Source: Bacteroidota bacterium (GTDB lineage Bacteria; Spirochaetota; Spirochaetia; JABMQR01). Taken from it: DNA of 6,148 nt. The notes below the pieces were generated by a model, which was given only the letters and a program-made list of their open reading frames with translations, did no database searches and was not told the DNA's origin. Below, piece after piece: positions 5,252 through 6,148 of the stretch; position 1 is the stretch's first letter; each line of letters begins with the position of its first letter. The stretch covers positions 1-6,148 of the forward strand of contig JABMQR010000109.1 in assembly GCA_013202335.1 (NCBI GenBank), read 5' to 3'. The translations under genes were made by a program, and so were the position numbers.

Positions 5252-6148
5252 ATGAAAACTTATCTGATGCAAAATGATGACTTTCCTCTGGATGTATCGC
5301 TGTTCGATACTCTTGATGCCATGTCCATAGAATACCAAACCCTGGCCCTGCCTGCCGATCACCATGATCTTGGCACTCTTTTCAATGGGCTCGAAGGCGG
5401 CTTGGTATTTTTGCCGGCGGTTTGGAAAGATCTTTTCAGTGTTAAGATAGTCCAGGAGGCATCCCTTTTGCCCGTCCCGTTTGAAACCATTATAACGGAT
5501 GTGGCGCCGGATGTATCTAATCTGATTGTAGCTTTTAATGAAGGTCTGTCAGCCTATCTGGAAACACCTGTTAACCAAGAGCAGCTTCAGCTCATAATCT
5601 TGCGGACCAGATCCCGTTTTGAAAAGAAGATATCTCAAATTTCGACGGCCCGGCGTCTCTTTGATATGGCATCGCCGGCAGCTTCATTTGACCGTTCCAG
5701 AGCGATGCTTATTAGAAACCGTTATTTGGGTAAAGCCTTTGTCGATATTGCCAACAAGACGGGTCCCTTGTTTGAGAGCAAGCTGGAGATCCTGCTGGTC
5801 TCCTCCTCGTCCGCCCAGCAGAAACAACTGAGCCTGCTTTTAAAAACTTTAGGAATTGAGACCACGAAAACAGGCGATATAAATGAGGCCGTTAAAACCG
5901 CACAAGGAAAGGAATTTGCGGTAGTAATCTCTGACAGCATTCTTCCTGACGGTGATGCGGCCAAGCTTGCCGACCGCTTGAGAAAGACAAGCAAAAGTAT
6001 GCCGCATATCATTGTCTGGTCGTCATCGCCTGAAAAGGCCGCAACCCTGCTGAAGCCTGAAAGCCACATTGATGAAGTAATCGTGAAACCGGCCCCTGAA
6101 GCAGGCATCGAATCGATTCTGCCGTCAATTATAGCGGTTATTTACAGA
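5252..6148 (+). CDS. Protein with two degenerate receiver domains; 3' end outside window
   Basis: The frame is open for 299 codons to the last base with no stop, so it is partial. Two receiver-like domains are joined by a helical linker (about 125-175). In the first (1-120) the phospho-acceptor position falls in VFLPAVW with no Asp, and the Lys position reads YLETPV (Thr105), so it should not be phosphorylated. The second (178-299) keeps Asp228 (VISDSILPDGD), Ser257 (IIVWSSS) and Lys279 (IVKPA), but has Ser184-Ser185 where the metal-binding acidic pair should be, so phosphorylation is doubtful. More domains may follow outside the window. It starts 44 bp after cheA and so is probably in the same operon. 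AAAAGAAG (5238-5245) is a modest ribosome site 6-7 bases before ATG 5252; ATG 5246 is also in frame, and a TAA at 5237 bounds the frame. A role as a scaffold or modulator of the CheA relay is inference. Confidence 0.85.
   Translation, partial: MKTYLMQNDDFPLDVSLFDTLDAMSIEYQTLALPADHHDLGTLFNGLEGGLVFLPAVWKDLFSVKIVQEASLLPVPFETIITDVAPDVSNLIVAFNEGLSAYLETPVNQEQLQLIILRTRSRFEKKISQISTARRLFDMASPAASFDRSRAMLIRNRYLGKAFVDIANKTGPLFESKLEILLVSSSSAQQKQLSLLLKTLGIETTKTGDINEAVKTAQGKEFAVVISDSILPDGDAAKLADRLRKTSKSMPHIIVWSSSPEKAATLLKPESHIDEVIVKPAPEAGIESILPSIIAVIYR

Noticed and set aside
5619..5831. A 70-codon + strand frame rich in Arg and Pro
   Set aside because: It is an out-of-frame reading of the gene starting at 5252.
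5722..6108. A 128-codon minus-strand frame
   Set aside because: It lies opposite the receiver-like protein, whose + strand frame is open for 299 codons with recognisable motifs; the minus-strand translation has none.

Overview
The window looks like an accessory signal-transduction locus from a Desulfobacterota-type (deltaproteobacterial) chromosome. This is an inference. It rests on a hybrid kinase tail, chemosensory genes in unusual forms, a strong sigma-54 promoter, moderate GC content, and a small conserved-looking protein that I associate with that group from memory. No ribosomal, tRNA, CRISPR or transposase sequence is visible.

Layout, all on the + strand. Bases 1-482 are the 3' end of a hybrid histidine kinase: the last ATPase-domain residues, then a complete receiver. 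Bases 483-903 hold no convincing gene. They carry three tandem 20-bp palindromic units (GTCCG-N6-CGGAC, 704-763) and, about 105 bp further on, a sigma-54-like promoter (869-884), which together resemble an enhancer and promoter pair. Bases 904-1341 encode a 145-residue protein of unknown function. Bases 1385-2453 are a damaged cheW-mcp region. The first 109 residues of a CheW run in frame into the first membrane helix of a methyl-accepting chemotaxis protein (MCP). A frameshift follows near 1800, and the MCP ends just after its second membrane helix, so its HAMP and signalling domains are missing. Bases 2394-2634 are AT-rich spacer.

A near-consensus sigma-54 promoter (2635-2650) then opens what looks like an operon: a tiny leader reading frame (2674-2706), a single-domain CheY-like regulator (2708-3118), a 701-residue CheA-type kinase (3102-5207, overlapping the regulator gene by 17 bp), and a gene for a protein with two degenerate receiver domains that runs off the window (5252 onward).

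The most striking item is the CheA. Its domains read P3-P4-P5-P1-P2 instead of P1-P2-P3-P4-P5, so the phosphotransfer half has moved behind the catalytic and coupling half. Together with the CheY and the pseudo-receiver protein it could form an alternative, sigma-54-controlled chemosensory-type relay whose local CheW and receptor have decayed. Motif residues, frames and overlaps were read from the sequence. Functional roles come from family knowledge. The history of the rearrangements is inference.
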